This document shows positions 23,956-36,099 of a DNA stretch of 64,000 nucleotides, one piece after another. The translations under genes were made by a program, and so were the position numbers. The DNA lies in NCBI RefSeq assembly GCF_902686445.1, contig NC_062214.1, forward strand, positions 47,563,454-47,627,453. The letters are read 5' to 3'. Within the stretch, counting starts at the first letter, position 1, and each line of letters begins with the position of its first letter. This stretch comes from Sciurus carolinensis (Eukaryota; Chordata; Mammalia; Rodentia; Sciuridae). The notes beneath the pieces are model-generated. The model had not been told where the DNA came from. It worked only from the letters and a program-made list of their open reading frames with translations, and did no database searches.

Positions 23956-24811
23956 TCGTATGCACACCAGTGTTGAAAAATGCTGGTCTATGGTGTTGAG
24001 GGTGGGATGTGAGAGATGGAGAACTCATTTGCATGAGCATTCATGCAACAGCCTGAATCTTCACTGTTTCTTGGTCCGTCCCCAAAGTCAAATGAGAAAA
24101 ATCCCACATTTCATTTCCCCAAACAAGAGTATGTGTTGAGGACCCCTGAGGATCCAGGAGCTAAAAGTTCTCTGCTGTGTGCTGTCAATTCTCCACCCTC
24201 CCCTAGTCCAGGGAGACCACCACAGCTCTGTCTCTGTGTACACTGTGCTGTAAACACCACGTCTTCCACCTGGGATATAAATAGCAGAGGCAATGTGGAG
24301 AAATTCAGGAAGACCTGGATAGTATTAACCCCTCATTCTGGTTTTCTTTGCAGAGGAGGAAAAAGTTCTTAAATTACTGGAACATATGGGGATTTTTTTC
24401 CATAGGTCATTGAACTACACTTTCACCTTCCTGAAATCAGGGAATGCATCTCATTCACCATATCATCTACCCGTCATTGACAGAGGGCCTGGAACATTCT
24501 GACTAATCAACACCACTTAGAGAGCTCCTTCAGAGATGAACATAATTGTACCTCCCTTGGAAGTTGATAGGAATGCATTTGCCTTGGTGTGTATGTGTGC
24601 ACTCTGGGACGCTGGGCCCTCAGGCTGAAACCAGGACATCCTAAGCAAAGGACACATCTATACTAACGGAAACTTCTGAAACTACTTTTCCTTACTGTGT
24701 CCCATTAATCCTCTTACCAACCTGCAAGGCAGGTTCTTCCACAATGGCATGTTGGGATGAGTAACAAGAATGCCCTTCAGGTGGGCTGCCTTCCAGCACC
24801 ACACCTGAAGG

Positions 24812-24936
24812 ATTTATGATGAAGAAGGCATGAGTGATGAAGGAGCTGAAGGTGGTGATGCAGGAACCAGGGGCAATGAAGGGTCAGGGATGATGGAGGA
24901 ACCAGGAGCGATGCTGGAGCCATAAGTCATGGTAGA
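24812..24936 (+). repeat. Degenerate minisatellite (GATGGAGGAACCAGG-like units)
   Basis: Repeats of GATGAAGGAGC, GATGCAGGAACCAGG, GATGGAGGAACCAGGAGC and GATGCTGGAGCC follow one another over about 120 bp, with a period of roughly 18-27 bp. Confidence 0.6.
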
Positions 24937-25084
24937 GACAGGATTCTAACCTAAACCTGGGGCAGGCAGAGTGGAGATACATGGATGAACAGCAACCCAG
25001 CAGGCCTCATTATCTCTTTGATCCAAAGGTCCACTAACCACAAAGTCTTTCAGGAAAAGAAATCTGCAGCCAAAATCGTTTGCC

Positions 25085-25655
25085 CCCTGGGGATCAGACT
25101 CTGCCATATTAATCCTACATTCACACAAAAACCCTTGTGTATAGTAGTTGTTCATAATAGCCCCAAACTAGAAATAACCCAAATATTCTTTAACAGATGA
25201 ATAGGTGAATAATATGGCTCATTCATTCCATGAAATACTGCTCAGTAATAAATAGGAACCAGTCACTGACACGCATCAATCTGGATAAATCTTAAGGGAA
25301 TTTTGCTGAGTGGAAGTTACAAGTGGTGGGCTTCCATTTATAATAATCTTCAGATGATAAAATTTTAGCAGTGGAGAATAGATCAATTATTACCAGACTT
25401 AACCCTGGTAGGATCAGGGAATAGGATCAGGGGTAAGATCAGGTCAGGGATCAAGAGGACACAGTTATAAAAAGGCAACAGGAGGCGATGGAGATACCCT
25501 GTATACGTAGGGCATCAATGTCAGTATTCTGGTTGTGATATCATTCTATGGTTCTAGAAGATGTTACCACTGGGGAAATGATAACGGGAACATGGAGATC
25601 TTTCTTACAAACTGTAGGTGAATCTATAATTACTTCAAAATAAAGTTTTGTTTAA
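25085..25655 (+). repeat. Ancient LINE-1 (L1M) 3' fragment
   Basis: It matches the L1 ORF2 end and 3' UTR in order: GTTCATAATAGCCCCAAACT, then TGAATAGGTGAATAATATGG, then TACTGCTCAGTAATAAATAG, then TTCTGGTTGTGATATCATTC. It ends in CAAAATAAAGTTTTG. Confidence 0.82.
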
Positions 25656-26079
25656 AAATATCAGAGGGAGTCCTGGAGGCAAACTAGTTGGAAGTTAGTT
25701 CATCTCTGTGAGCTTTAGGGAAGCCATTCAAATGGGCTGCCAGCTTTCATACCACATCTTAAAAACCCAAGGTCAGTGTCTGTCTTCAGTCACCACAAGG
25801 CGTGATCTCGAGAGAACCAGAGTTCCAGACCTCTGCAAAGGGTGGGACCCAGCTTTATGCATAGGAAGTGCAGGTAGCCAACAAACATGGTTTGGAGAAC
25901 AGTTGAAGTGAATAGTGTGGGCAACATCCTTTCTGCTATTCTGAGAATATTCTGGATCTATCAGCACAATAGCCACTTTTCTGCAGGCACGATCTTCTAG
26001 AAGGTTCTATTAAAATATGAACCCACTACAGAGGGAAAACAGCTCACTCTCATCATAGCATGAGGGATCACAAAGGTTT

Positions 26080-26275
26080 CCCATAAAGGCCAGATAGTAC
26101 GTATTTCGTACTTGGTGGTCCATTTGGTCTTTGTTGCAACTACTTAAGTATCTCTCTGTAGCTTAAAAGCAACGACAGACGATATGTAAAGGAATAGGCA
26201 TGGCTGTGTTCCAATAAAACTTTATTTATAAACCTAAGTGGCAGGATAGTTTGGGACCACAGGCTGGGTGTGCTG
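26080..26275 (+). repeat. hAT-type non-autonomous DNA transposon (MER family, name not assigned)
   Basis: The consensus words occur in order: AAAGGCCAGATAGTA, GGTCTTTGTTGCAACTACT, CATGGCTGTGTTCCAATAAA, ACTTTATTTATAAA, and a degraded end TGCTGACCCTCC. A related copy lies at 59205-59350. Confidence 0.68.
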
Positions 26276-27299
26276 ACCCTCCTTCCTTCATTACTGCAGT
26301 TTGCATCAGCCTTCCTGCCACCCAGGGTACATGGCTAACATTTGGCAAGTTCAGGGGTGGACCTCCCTAGCAGGAGGGGAAGCAGAGAGGTAGATGAGGG
26401 CCAGACCAGGGCCTGGGTACTTGGGAAGGGAAGTTGAAGACCAGTTTGGACACCTTACACTGCCTCCACAGAGATCCTTAGAGACAGATGGGAAAAGCTA
26501 AGAATGGACGGTGGAGCTTTGTCCATCAGTATTGATCTCAGTGGTGAAGGATGCCTGTCTCCTCCTCCCTGTCTTGCAGTTAATGGTAATTAATTCATAT
26601 TGACTCTGGGCCAGGCTGATGCTTCAGATTGTGTATCTGAAAGGAAAATACTTCACTGGAAGAAGAAATTCACTCTCTCCAGATCTGGCTTCCCAGGTTT
26701 GTGAACTCAGAGTGCTAACCTCACTTTTGTCGCTAGAAAGTAGTGGGCTGGTGAAAGCACCTCCTCAGACCCTCTTCATGGGTGATCCTTCACAATGCAG
26801 GTGAACTTGCATCTCTGTACAGTGGGATGCTTACCAACCTTTGGAGACTCTATAAAGTTGATCACGTGCAGAGTTTTGCCTCAGTGCGAAACCCAGTCAT
26901 CATTTTCAAAGTTTATTTTCTCCAAAATCTTCTGCTCAGCTCCTGCCTACATCTGGGTAAAAAGCCTCCGGAGAAACAAACAGTAGAACTTACCACACTG
27001 AGTGCTAAGTTCCTTAGCTGCAGCAGACAAAGACCTTGGGAAATGACTCAAATGCCAGGAAGGAAGTTTAAAAAAAAAAAAAAAAAGGAGTTCATTTAAA
27101 GTAGGAACAAAAAATAATGAAAGGCCGGCTAAAATAACAAGGAATACATATGACATCAGCACCACTTTTTTCCTATAAATGAGGCCAACCCCCACTCAGA
27201 GGAGTACTTGGAGAGTTTTACAGTGGTGAATAGGACCCAGAATGGGTGAAAATACTTCCTAGCAAGGTAGACTAGGCAACTCTTTGTGCACTGATGATA
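26276..27299. other. Intergenic DNA, unassigned
   Basis: No gene is recognised. A short A run occurs at 27069-27086. The open frames are short and lack family resemblance. Confidence 0.4.
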
Positions 27300-27512
27300 T
27301 CTCTTGCTCTCTCCCTCCCTCCCTCTCTGGTTCCAGGGATTGGACCCAGGGGCACTCTATCACAGAGCTACATCCCCATCCCTTTTTACTTGTTATTTTG
27401 AGACAGGTTCTTGATAAGTTGCTAAGACTGGCCTTGAACTTACAATCCTCCTGTCTCAGCCTCCGAAGTCACTGGGGTTGCATGTGTACACACCATGACT
27501 TCTTATAGGGAC
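27300..27512 (-). repeat. B1-dID SINE, antisense
   Basis: Reading left to right: a CT-rich patch, a reversed ID part (GGGATTGGACCCAGGGGCAC, AGAGCTACATCCCCATCCC), then the reversed B1 part (GAGACAGGTTCTTGATAAG, CCTTGAACTTACAATCCTCC, TCTCAGCCTCCGAAGTC). Confidence 0.85.
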
Positions 27513-27550
27513 CAGCACAAATCCATGCCTTGACAACTCAATAATTTCTT

Positions 27551-27700
27551 TCTTTTTTTTTTTTTCTTTTATTAGTACCAGGGACTGAACTCAGAGTCTC
27601 ACTGAGTTGCTTAGTGCCTCACTTTTGCTGAGGCTGACTTTGAATTTGTGATCCTCTTGCCTCAGCCTCCCGAGCAGCTGGGATCACAGGCACCCGACTT
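27551..27700 (-). repeat. B1/dID-type SINE, antisense, with 12-bp target duplication
   Basis: It opens with a T-rich tail, then ACCAGGGACTGAACTCAGAG, and continues through CCTCTTGCCTCAGCCTCCCG. It is flanked by the perfect repeat CAATAATTTCTT at 27539-27550 and 27701-27712. Internally shortened relative to a full B1-dID. Confidence 0.87.
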
Positions 27701-27712
27701 CAATAATTTCTT

Positions 27713-28060
27713 ACTAACTAAACTTACTGAAATAACCAGCTTTAAGATCAAGAAACAGAACATTCCTAATCCTCAAATGCCCTGGTCCTCTGCAAACATT
27801 GCCATCCCTGTAGTAACCACTCTCTTGCCTCTACCAGCATAGGTGATGATCACCTCAGGCTCTTTCACATCAGTGGAGTCACCCTTGTGTGCTGTCTGTG
27901 ACTGGCATCTTTTTCTGAATGTTGTGTCTCTGAGATTCAGCCACATGGTAAAGTGTGGTTGTAAGTGAATCACCTATTCTTGCTGAGTATTCCATTGTGC
28001 AAAATGCCTGTTTTTAATGTTCATTTTGCAATAGATGAGGTTTATTTAGACTGCGTGGAT
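27713..28060 (-). repeat. Ancient LINE-1 (L1M) fragment, antisense
   Basis: It resembles the reversed L1M 3' region: TCAAGAAACAGAACATTCC, then GTAACCACTCT, then GTCTCTGAGATTCAGCCACA, then GCTGAGTATTCCATTGTGC. Confidence 0.68.
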
Positions 28061-28974
28061 TTAGATGTGCATGACTTAAGAGAGATGGAGAAAACTTCTT
28101 GCTGTTCCATGCCCTCCTTCTGAATTTCCTGAAATGTATACTAGAGGCAAGTTAAGATTGGCATCACACCTCGCTCTCCTCAGGGACACGTGTGAAGTTA
28201 ACTGCCTGATGCGCTATGATCCAAAGGTCTTTTCTTCCAGCAGAAGGCAGACAGGGAGGTAATAGGTGCTCCTTTTGGCTCCTTCCTATATCTATGTACC
28301 TCTGAGCCATTGTGTCTTTAAAACTCCAGAGATCTTCCTCAGACTTCTCTCTTCAAACCATTCACCAGAAGCCTGAAGACCTCGCTAGGCCATGGGGATT
28401 TGGAATAAAATACACAGCACTAGCCTCAAGGAACGAACAGTTAGGTAAAAACATCAAAACAGATTCTGATAAATGTCATACAAAAACATGATATGAATAG
28501 GTTCTGGAAACCACAAAGCTTGGGAAACGAATGGCCCTCCAGGCAGATGGAAAGGAGGCAAGGCAGGGAGAGTCTGGGGACCTTACACAGGTTTCCTGGG
28601 TCATATATTTGTTGACCCAGGGCAAAGTGAAATACGCCTGGTCACACTGGTAGATCAGGAGCCAGGTCCCAGTATGAGAGGAGAATCGGAGGTGGAATTG
28701 AATAGATGCAATGATGTTCCTTTCATTCAAATGCTAAGCCAGTGCACATGACCCACAAGGGCATGTTTGGGTGCGCAGGGGCAGAGTGTTCATAAAGCCA
28801 GGGACGTCCATGGCAGTCCCAAGTCCCAAAAGGCAGGGAAATATTCCAAGTACTGTTTGACCCAGTCATTCACTCAGAACACACCTGACTCTGGCCTTGA
28901 TCACTGCCTGGCCCCAACATACTCTTTTTTTCCTGAAAGCTCTCTCCTACCCATGGAGCTGTCTTTCCACCAGC
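28061..28974. other. Intergenic DNA, unassigned
   Basis: No gene and no nameable repeat are recognised. Confidence 0.4.
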
Positions 28975-29036
28975 AAGAATGCTACGCAGGTCAAGCACTC
29001 TGCCAACTGAGCTACATCCTCAGTCCAGGAAAAAAA
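28975..29036 (-). repeat. ID SINE fragment, antisense
   Basis: TCAAGCACTCTGCCAACTGA followed by GCTACATCCTCAGTCC is a reversed ID A-box half. It is truncated, and lies immediately before a complete ID in the opposite orientation. Confidence 0.75.
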
Positions 29037-29062
29037 TAAAAAATAAATAAGAATGTGACACA

Positions 29063-29165
29063 GGGGCTGGGGATATAGCTCAATTGGTAGAGTGCTTGCC
29101 TTGCATGCACAAGGCCCTGGATTCAATCCCCAGCACCACAAAAAGAAAAAAAAAAAAAAAAAAAA
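29063..29165 (+). repeat. ID SINE, nearly intact, with target duplication
   Basis: GGGGCTGGGGATATAGCTCA, GTAGAGTGCTTGCCTTGCAT and GATTCAATCCCCAGCACCAC match the ID consensus closely, followed by a poly-A tail. Near-perfect direct repeats flank it: AAGAATGTGACACA (29049-29062) and AAGAATGCAACACA (29166-29179). One of the youngest-looking copies here. Confidence 0.92.
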
Positions 29166-29179
29166 AAGAATGCAACACA

Positions 29180-29879
29180 AATGGAAGAACATTCTAGAAG
29201 TGACCCATAGGCCCAAGTCCTCACAGGGGAACTGATGGCTAGGTTTCCTGTGAGCTCACGTCAGTGTGGCTCAAAGGACAAACAGCTCTGAAGGGCCTTT
29301 ACAGAAGCACCTTCCAAGTAACCTGTGTCTAATTAGGATCTTCCTGACAACAGCCCCACCAGCCCACACTTCTTTCAGAGCAGAATACTGGGGTCTCCTT
29401 CTTGTGGCGGTTGCTGGGACCACATGTTTCTCACCTATTTTCTGAAAACTTACCTAGTTGTAAAAAATTGGATTTTTAGCACGTATGTGATTTGAAACTG
29501 AAGCGGTATTTAGAAGGATGCAGTACAAGTGGTTAGTGCTCTCCAGAGCTCCAAATCCACACCAGGTGGGGAGAGCTCCTGGTACATGTCCTCCTCCAAT
29601 ATAAATATATCCATATGTGTACAGTTCTGATGTGCCCTATTTTGTCACTTAGAAATGTCTTGTAGTTTGTACCTTATCAGCCCCTACAGGGTCACTTTAT
29701 TTTCAAGTTTGCACTCAACCTAGCCATTTTGCATTTCTTGGCCAGCCTCTGTGAACTGCTTTCTTTAGGGGCCGAGCGGGTGGGGGTGTCTGTTTTCTTT
29801 TTCAGATTTTGGTGTTTTTCTTAAAGGAATGTAATACATACTTATAACGTTAGTTCTCTGTGAGATATATGTGTGCGCA
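29180..29879. other. Intergenic DNA, unassigned
   Basis: No gene is recognised. The region becomes T-rich towards the old L1 on its right. Confidence 0.4.
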
Positions 29880-30430
29880 TGCACGTGTAAATTCTTTTTT
29901 TTCTTTTTCTTCTTCTGTTTATCATTTGTCTTTTGACTTCATTTATGGTGTTTTTGTTTCCAGAAAATTCTGATTTTTATGTAATTAAATTTATTACTCA
30001 AGTCCCTTTTGGATGCTGCATTTGTATTTTCTCTTAGAGAGGGCTTTTCTTTCCCACTCTCATTGAAGCAAAAAAAAAAAGCTTCCATGTTTTCTTTTAG
30101 TAGTTTTACAGTATTACTTTTTGCTTAGATTTTTTTTGTTGTTACATCTGGGATTTATTTCAACTGAAAGCATGAATTAAGGATCTGACTTAATCCCCCC
30201 ATAGTTATCTAGTTGTCTAATTAAAGAACCAAAACTTCCTGTTCTATTGATTTTAAATATCACCTTTATTATTAACTAAATTCAGATAGTATTTGGGTCT
30301 TTTATTTGAATTCTTTTCATTAGCCTGATTATTCATACACCAAAATGCCAAATTGTTTAGAATTCTATAGGCAGGTTACAATGCTTCAGTGTGTCTGGAT
30401 TTTATGTATCTGCAAATCTTCTTTGTCTAA
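29880..30430. repeat. Ancient LINE-1 fragment, strand uncertain
   Basis: The T-rich series ATTTGTCTTTTGACTTCATT, TTTTAGTAGTTTTACAGTAT, ATAGTTATCTAGTTGTC and CTTCCTGTTCTATTGATTTT follows the order of an old L1M segment found across mammals. Confidence 0.55.
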
Positions 30431-30587
30431 ATTATTCTGATATCTTTTTAATCTCGTTTTTTTTTTCCTTTGTGGTACTTCCCATAAATATTTCCCATAA
30501 TGAAAATCAGCTTATCTACACATGCTTCAACTTTCAATGGGGTATAAATATATCATAAATTAAAAATATTAGAGGTCATAAAACGCA

Positions 30588-30676
30588 TTGATGGCTGGTT
30601 ATGTAGCTCAGTGGTAGAGCACTTGCCTAGCAGGCATGAGACCCGTACTGAAAAAAAAAAAAAAAAGAAAAAGAAA
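30588..30676 (+). repeat. ID SINE
   Basis: TTATGTAGCTCAGTGGTAGA and GCACTTGCCTAGCAGGCATG are followed by a shortened B-box region and an A-rich tail with GAAAAA repeats. Confidence 0.85.
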
Positions 30677-31479
30677 AAGGAAAGAGTATTGGATACATCT
30701 AACATTCCTAAAACCACAGCTTAGCAACACAGCACACTGTAGGGTGTTGCTCCTGCCCTGTGATCTTGTGATCATGTGATCATGTGACTGATGGGGAGCC
30801 AAGGCTCAATGCTCAGCATCTGGAGAGAATTGGATGGCATTTTCCAGTCTAGGGAAAAAAGCAAACTTCAAATTTCTAAGTCTGGTCTTACTGAATGTGC
30901 ATCACTTTTGCACCATTGCAAAGTCAAAATCTGGTAAGTCTAATGAACCATCCTTTAGATCTTTAGATATAGGAATGTCTGTATTTAAAACCAACCTACT
31001 CTTATTTTGATAACCATAAATGTGCAGATTAAGTTGCAAAGAGTTTCAAATGTTACAACGTTGAGTTTTCAAACCCAGAACAGAGTGTCTTTCCATGTAG
31101 TCACAGTCTTATTCTTTTCTTCCGTCTCTGGGGCTTTAAGATTTTTGTCACAAAGAACATGTACTTATTTGTTTTTATATTTTGGCTTTAAAAAAATCTT
31201 CTTTTAAAGAATTGTTGTTGTTGACATTATATTTGTCATTGTCGTTTTTATTACATTTCATGACTAGTCTGTTTTTAGAGAGCAAGGAAAATGATATTTT
31301 GCAAGGTAAATTTGTAACCAGGCACCGGATTGCTCTGCTCATTATTTCTGATATTTTTTCAATGGATACTCTTTTGTTCTTTCATATAATGCATTCTATC
31401 CACAAAACAAGACAATTACTCTTCTACATTTTTAAACTCAGTATTTCTCCTCTGGGGAAGTGCATTAAATAGCACTTCA

Positions 31480-31865
31480 AATATGTCATATGATGTGGCA
31501 TTTGTTGACATCGTTGTTGAGGTTTTTTTTTGTTGAAAATATTCCTAGTATTTTACCATTAGGCCTGCATTTTTATCACAAATGGTTTTATCATGTGGGG
31601 AAGCAAATATCTATTTCTAGTCAGTTGATTTTTTTTTTTTTTCTTTTTTTTCTTGGAGATGGGGGTCTTATTACATTGCTCGAACTGACCTTGAGCTCCC
31701 AGGCTCAAATGATCCTCCTGCTTCAGTCTCCCAAGCAGCTGGAACTACAGGCATGCACCACCTTGTGCTGCTCATTTTTTAAAATCAGAAATGAGTTGAA
31801 TGTTATTAAATGCCTTGTTAGCCTCTATGGAAATGATTGTAACTCTCTTTCTCCTTTGACTTAGG
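31480..31865 (-). repeat. Old L1 fragment, antisense, split by a B1-like SINE
   Basis: The left piece (about 31495-31627) and right piece (about 31778-31850, GAGTTGAATGTTATTAAATG and GCCTCTATGGAAATGATTG) read like reversed L1 ORF2. The SINE at 31628-31775 lies between them. Confidence 0.5.
31628..31775 (-). repeat. B1/7SL-type SINE, antisense
   Basis: A T-rich start, then GGAGATGGGGGTCTTATTAC, CCTTGAGCTCCCAGGCTCAA, TCCTCCTGCTTCAGTCTCCC and TACAGGCATGCACCACC. It is a monomer of about 140 bp without an ID half, older than the B1-dID copies. Confidence 0.82.
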
Positions 31866-32347
31866 AGGAGCTGCTTTTGGAGTCCCTCACCCTGGGGCCC
31901 CTTTCAGGGTACGGTCTTTCTGCCAGGTGCTGTGATTCAGGACTGCTGGTAGCTCACAGTCACACCCTCCAGAAAATTGCCCTCAACCAACAGGGACCCT
32001 TCTGCTCAAAGGACCCTGAGAGATGGGACAGCCCAAGTCACCATGGCAGTAAAGATGACAACAAGTCAGTCCCTTGGCCTCCAGATAAGAAAAGATGGCA
32101 TGAGGCGATGTGGACTCTTGACACCTTTGGTTTTGGCCAAAGCAGATTCTGAGAGAATCTCAGAATCCCCTTCAACCTTATTCTCTGATTCTCTTACTGT
32201 TTTCTCTTTGATAAATCACCTAAGAAACCCCATCTAAGACTCTGCTTCCAGGAACCCCACTGAAGTCAGGTAGATTGACATAAAGTCTGATGAATGGCAC
32301 CTGGCTTCTTAAACATGACCCATGCTTGCATTTCTAGGATCAACTTT

Positions 32348-32774
32348 TGTTTTAGCCAGCTTTACTTCACTGTGACCAAAAAAATCTGACAAGAATGACT
32401 TAGAGAAGGAAAAGTTTATTTTGGCTTGCAGCTTCAAATGTTTTTGTCCCAGGACAGTCAACTCCATAACTCTGGGTCCAAGGTGAGGCAGAACATCATG
32501 GTGAAAGGCATGGTGGAGGGAAACAGCTCAGGACATGTCAACCAGGAAGAGAGAGTTCCAGGAACAAAATATAAACCCCAAAGGCACACCCCCAGTGACC
32601 TACTTCCTCCAGTCACACCCTACCTGCCTATAGTTACCACCCATTAAAGTCCATTTAAGTAAATTAATCCACTTATTAGGTTACAGCTCTCATAATCTAA
32701 TGATTTTACCTCTGAACATTCTTGCATTATCTCACTCATGAACTTTTGGCATATACCTCATCTAAATCAAAACA
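32348..32774 (-). mobile_element. MaLR-type LTR, antisense
   Basis: It shares a series of landmarks with 45326-45751, 59413-59907 and (reversed) 63341-63742: AAATCTGACAAGAATGACTT, AAGGTGAGGCAGAACATCAT, CAGTGACCTACTTCCTCCAG, ATTCTTGCATTATCTCAC. It starts TG and ends CA. Confidence 0.75.
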
Positions 32775-34612
32775 AACCTTATCCTTTTTTTCTTGTTTCC
32801 CTGAATGCCAGACATTATGCAAAAAATGCCACAGATCTTATTTTATCTTTAAATCTGAATAATGAAGGGGAGGCTATTCCTCCAGTTTGAGTTGCGAAAT
32901 GCTTCAATGTCACTAGACTAGCAACAGGAAACAGATGGTATGTTGCCTTTGGAGGCCCCTGGCTTTGATGAGAGATTCTGTTGTTAGCCGCAAGGTTAAC
33001 CACTGCTGCCAAGTTTGGTGACAGAAGGCTGATAGAGATGTTTCCCAATTCATTTTCTAAGAATCAAGGTCAATACATGAAGACATCCTTATACCTAGTG
33101 CCCTGGTACTACAAATTAGGGGGAACTTTTTTGGCTGCCCATCTCCTCAAGAAACAAAGAGTCTATAGAGAAGATATGTCGACCCTGAGCCTGAGTCTCC
33201 CACTTCCAGATCATTCTCTTGGCACCTGGGATCCAGGGATTTCTTCTTAGTCAGGTACTCACAAGACTGTGAACACTCTTCCCTGACTGGTCCATTCTCC
33301 TGTGGATGGAGCAGCCCTGATACAAAAGTTGGCTATACCTCTCTGTGGGTGCTTGTGGATGGGATTCACCAGCAGGCAGGGTGGGTTTTCACACAGGTAT
33401 GTATGAGACCTGTTCAGGAGCAGGACAGAACCAGGTAGGAGGTGCAGGGAGATCAGCTGTGGGGTCAAGAGGCACAATCAGTGCTAGTCATGCTGCCATA
33501 CTCAGTGGGTCATAAAGAGAAGTCTTAGGGTCTCAGTTGGAAACTAGGCTCCAGCGTTGTTATAAGGGCATATTTATCATGTTAGAAAGATAAACCATGC
33601 TCGAATTAAGAATCTGTTAGCTCTACTTAGGAATTTCAAATATTTTAATGTGTAGTCAATGGGCCTCTCTTTGTACTCTTGATTCAGGTCCCAAACAGAT
33701 TAGGAGACAACTGGGAAAGGGGAATTGGAGGTACGCACATTAGGGAAAGAAAATCCAAAAGCATAGTTCAGAGTTTCCAGAAGTCCAAGCACACTGGTCA
33801 CCAAACTTGACCCAAGCTGTCAGGGCAGCAGGCCCCCTATCAGCCATTTTTTACCTAGTGACTTTATATGTTACCACTCCTGGAAATCCCCTTAGCTTTT
33901 GAGTCCCATGTGACTTAAGAACCTTCTGAAAGTATTGTTTTGAATTTATTTCTGCAAATAAGAAGATTGTTCTTTGAGGGAAGAGGAAGAAATTGTTCCA
34001 TACAAGTCAACTGAAGCAGTTTTTGATGGCTGGGATTCATAATGCACATGATCTTGAAGACCCTGTGAGCACATCAGAGTGATGAGATTTCACATGTTAT
34101 TTTCAAGGGAATAAGTTGACTTCCTCTCCATCCTCAAACCTCTATGTCCAGAGATTCTCCAGAATAATCATCTTTAGTTTGAGCCCATCTTTATTTAAAC
34201 AGTAGTCCCTTGCTTGCAGTTGGGCAGCTCATCTTGGCTTTGTCTGTCTTTTTAAAATTATGACTATACTTCACTAAAAATTTCCCCTGGTAGTGGAACT
34301 TAGCTTTCTGTCTTAATGTAAAACAGTGGGCTTATTCCTGCTTTCAGCAGGTCTGCTCTTATGTGGTAGAGAAATCCAGCAGGTTACAACTGACTTATTT
34401 CTCCCTGGATGTTTTGTAATAATCTAAGGTTGCATCACATGAGTTAACTCCCTAAAGGAGAAATTGATTGGATAATATCATTCTAATAGTTCTAGCTAAG
34501 ATCACACATCTTGGCAGTACCCAAGTTACAAAAATCACAAAAGAGAGTCACATTGATTCCTTAGCCTCACACATCATGTTTTTAAAAAAATGTTCATGCT
34601 GGAGAATGTCAT
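32775..34612. other. Intergenic DNA, unassigned
   Basis: No gene and no nameable repeat are recognised. Confidence 0.4.
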
Positions 34613-34805
34613 TATGTCAGAGGTTCTCAAATATTAGTGTGAGTAACAGTAACCTGTTGGTTCCTTAAAGAGGCAGAAGCCTACCCTTCAACCCAGTCTT
34701 CCAAGAGCAGAGTCCTGGGGACTGGAGCTGGGAAACCTGAAATTCTAAAAAGAACCCCAGGTGATAGTGGCAGAAGCAATCGTGAACTATGCTGGGGAAA
34801 TGCAC
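34613..34805 (-). repeat. MER20-like hAT DNA transposon fragment
   Basis: It begins near CAGAGGTTCTCAAATATTAG and carries CCTGTTGGTTCCTTAAAG, AGTCCTGGGGACTGGAG and AACCCCAGGTGATAGTGGC, following the MER20 layout. Confidence 0.55.
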
Positions 34806-35041
34806 CAAGACAGCACATCCTTAGTGGTCAGGTTGCATCCAGAAAATGGTAGAACAAACTTTAAGGATGAAAATATCTAATTTTGAAGTAAGGTGGAAGG
34901 GAGAAATTTGCACTGGGTAACAAAGGATGATGGAATGAAGTGCACCACAAAGGTTTAGATCTGCCAAGTTCCTACGTAAAATTTCATGGGAAGAAAGGAT
35001 CCAGCTTTAAACAGTAGCCTATAGAACAGAGCCTTCACTAG

Positions 35042-35183
35042 GTTTTTTTTTGGTTTGTTTGGTTGCTTGTTTTTTTTTGTTTGTTTGTTTGTTTTTTCAG
35101 TGCTGGGGATAAAACTCAGGGCCTCACACATGCTTAGCAAGCACTTAACGTCTACTGCTGAGCTACATTCTCACAGCCCTCCA
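35042..35183 (-). repeat. ID SINE with T/GTTT-rich tail, antisense
   Basis: A T/GTTT-rich tail (35042-35098) leads into CAGTGCTGGGGATAAAACTC, AGCAAGCACTTAACGTCTAC and TGAGCTACATTCTCACAGCC, a reversed ID body. Confidence 0.85.
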
Positions 35184-35397
35184 TTTTAACTTTTTATCAG
35201 GAACATTTTCAAACACAAATAGAAGTCAAAGGAATAATATATAAATAAGTAATATAATAATCTCCATGTGCCCATTACCCAGCTTCCATAGGCTCACTGC
35301 ACGTTCTATCCTATTTCACCTGCACACCCCTACCCGCAAGATCCACACCCACAGCCAATGACTTGAAAATAAACTAGCTAAGAAAACTATTAGACAT

Positions 35398-35905
35398 TGT
35401 GGCAGGCAGACTCCAAGATGGCTGCACATTCCCTACCACCTGGACACAGGCCTTCAGTCTTCTAACCAGTGGATTCTGCTAATAATCTGGGTAAGCATGG
35501 AAATAGATCCTTCTCCAGGTCAGCTGCTGATGAGAAACCCAATGGCAGACAACATCTTGATTGAGCCTTAAATAGTAGACAGCTAAAGCTTGTTCAGACT
35601 TCTGACATCCAGCGACTATGAAAGAATAAAAGTGCATTCTTTCTTTTTTTTTTTGTACCAGTGATTTCACCCAGCGATGCTTAACCATTGAGCAACATCC
35701 CCAGCCCTTTTTGTCTTTAATTTTGAGACAGGATCTTGCTTAGTCACTTAGAGCCTCACCAAGATGGAGAGGCTGTCTTTGAACTTGCAATCCTCCTGCT
35801 CAGCCTCCTGAGTCGCTGGGCCACCATGCCCAGCTACAAACAGCATTCTTATAAGCTGTTGTATATGGTAATTTGTTACCCAGTGCTAGGTAACTAATAA
35901 CTAAT
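35398..35905 (+). mobile_element. MLT1-type LTR, interrupted by a B1-dID SINE
   Basis: The left part has GCAGGCAGACTCCAAGATGG and ACATCTTGATTGAGCC. The right part has AAGCTGTTGTATATGGTAAT, TTGTTACCCAGTGCTAGGTA and ACTAATACTCC, the MLT1 LTR end. The SINE at 35640-35838 splits it. Confidence 0.72.
35640..35838 (-). repeat. B1-dID SINE, antisense
   Basis: T-rich tail, reversed ID part (GTACCAGTGATTTCACCCAG, GAGCAACATCCCCAGCCC), then reversed B1 part (GAGACAGGATCTTGCTTAGT, TTGAACTTGCAATCCTCC, CTGGGCCACCATGCCCAGC). The short word GCATTCTT on each side (left near 35634, right near 35844) is the likely duplication. Confidence 0.88.
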
Positions 35906-36099
35906 ACTCCTGCCTTTGGGGAATTTTAAGGAACCGTGTGGTTTTTTTACAAAGTGATAATAAGACAGAATCGAATATGCACCTATGTTTTCTATGTGAT
36001 CACTAGGGCAACAAAATACTTGATGAAATTATTCTAACTCATAAATAAGATAGTAGTTATAAAATTAACATATTACTCTTGTGGTTCCCCTGATCAAGT

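Noticed and set aside
29080..29130. tRNA-gene-like A and B boxes (also in every other ID copy)
   Set aside because: These are tRNA-derived SINEs with poly-A tails and target duplications; they do not fold into complete tRNAs.
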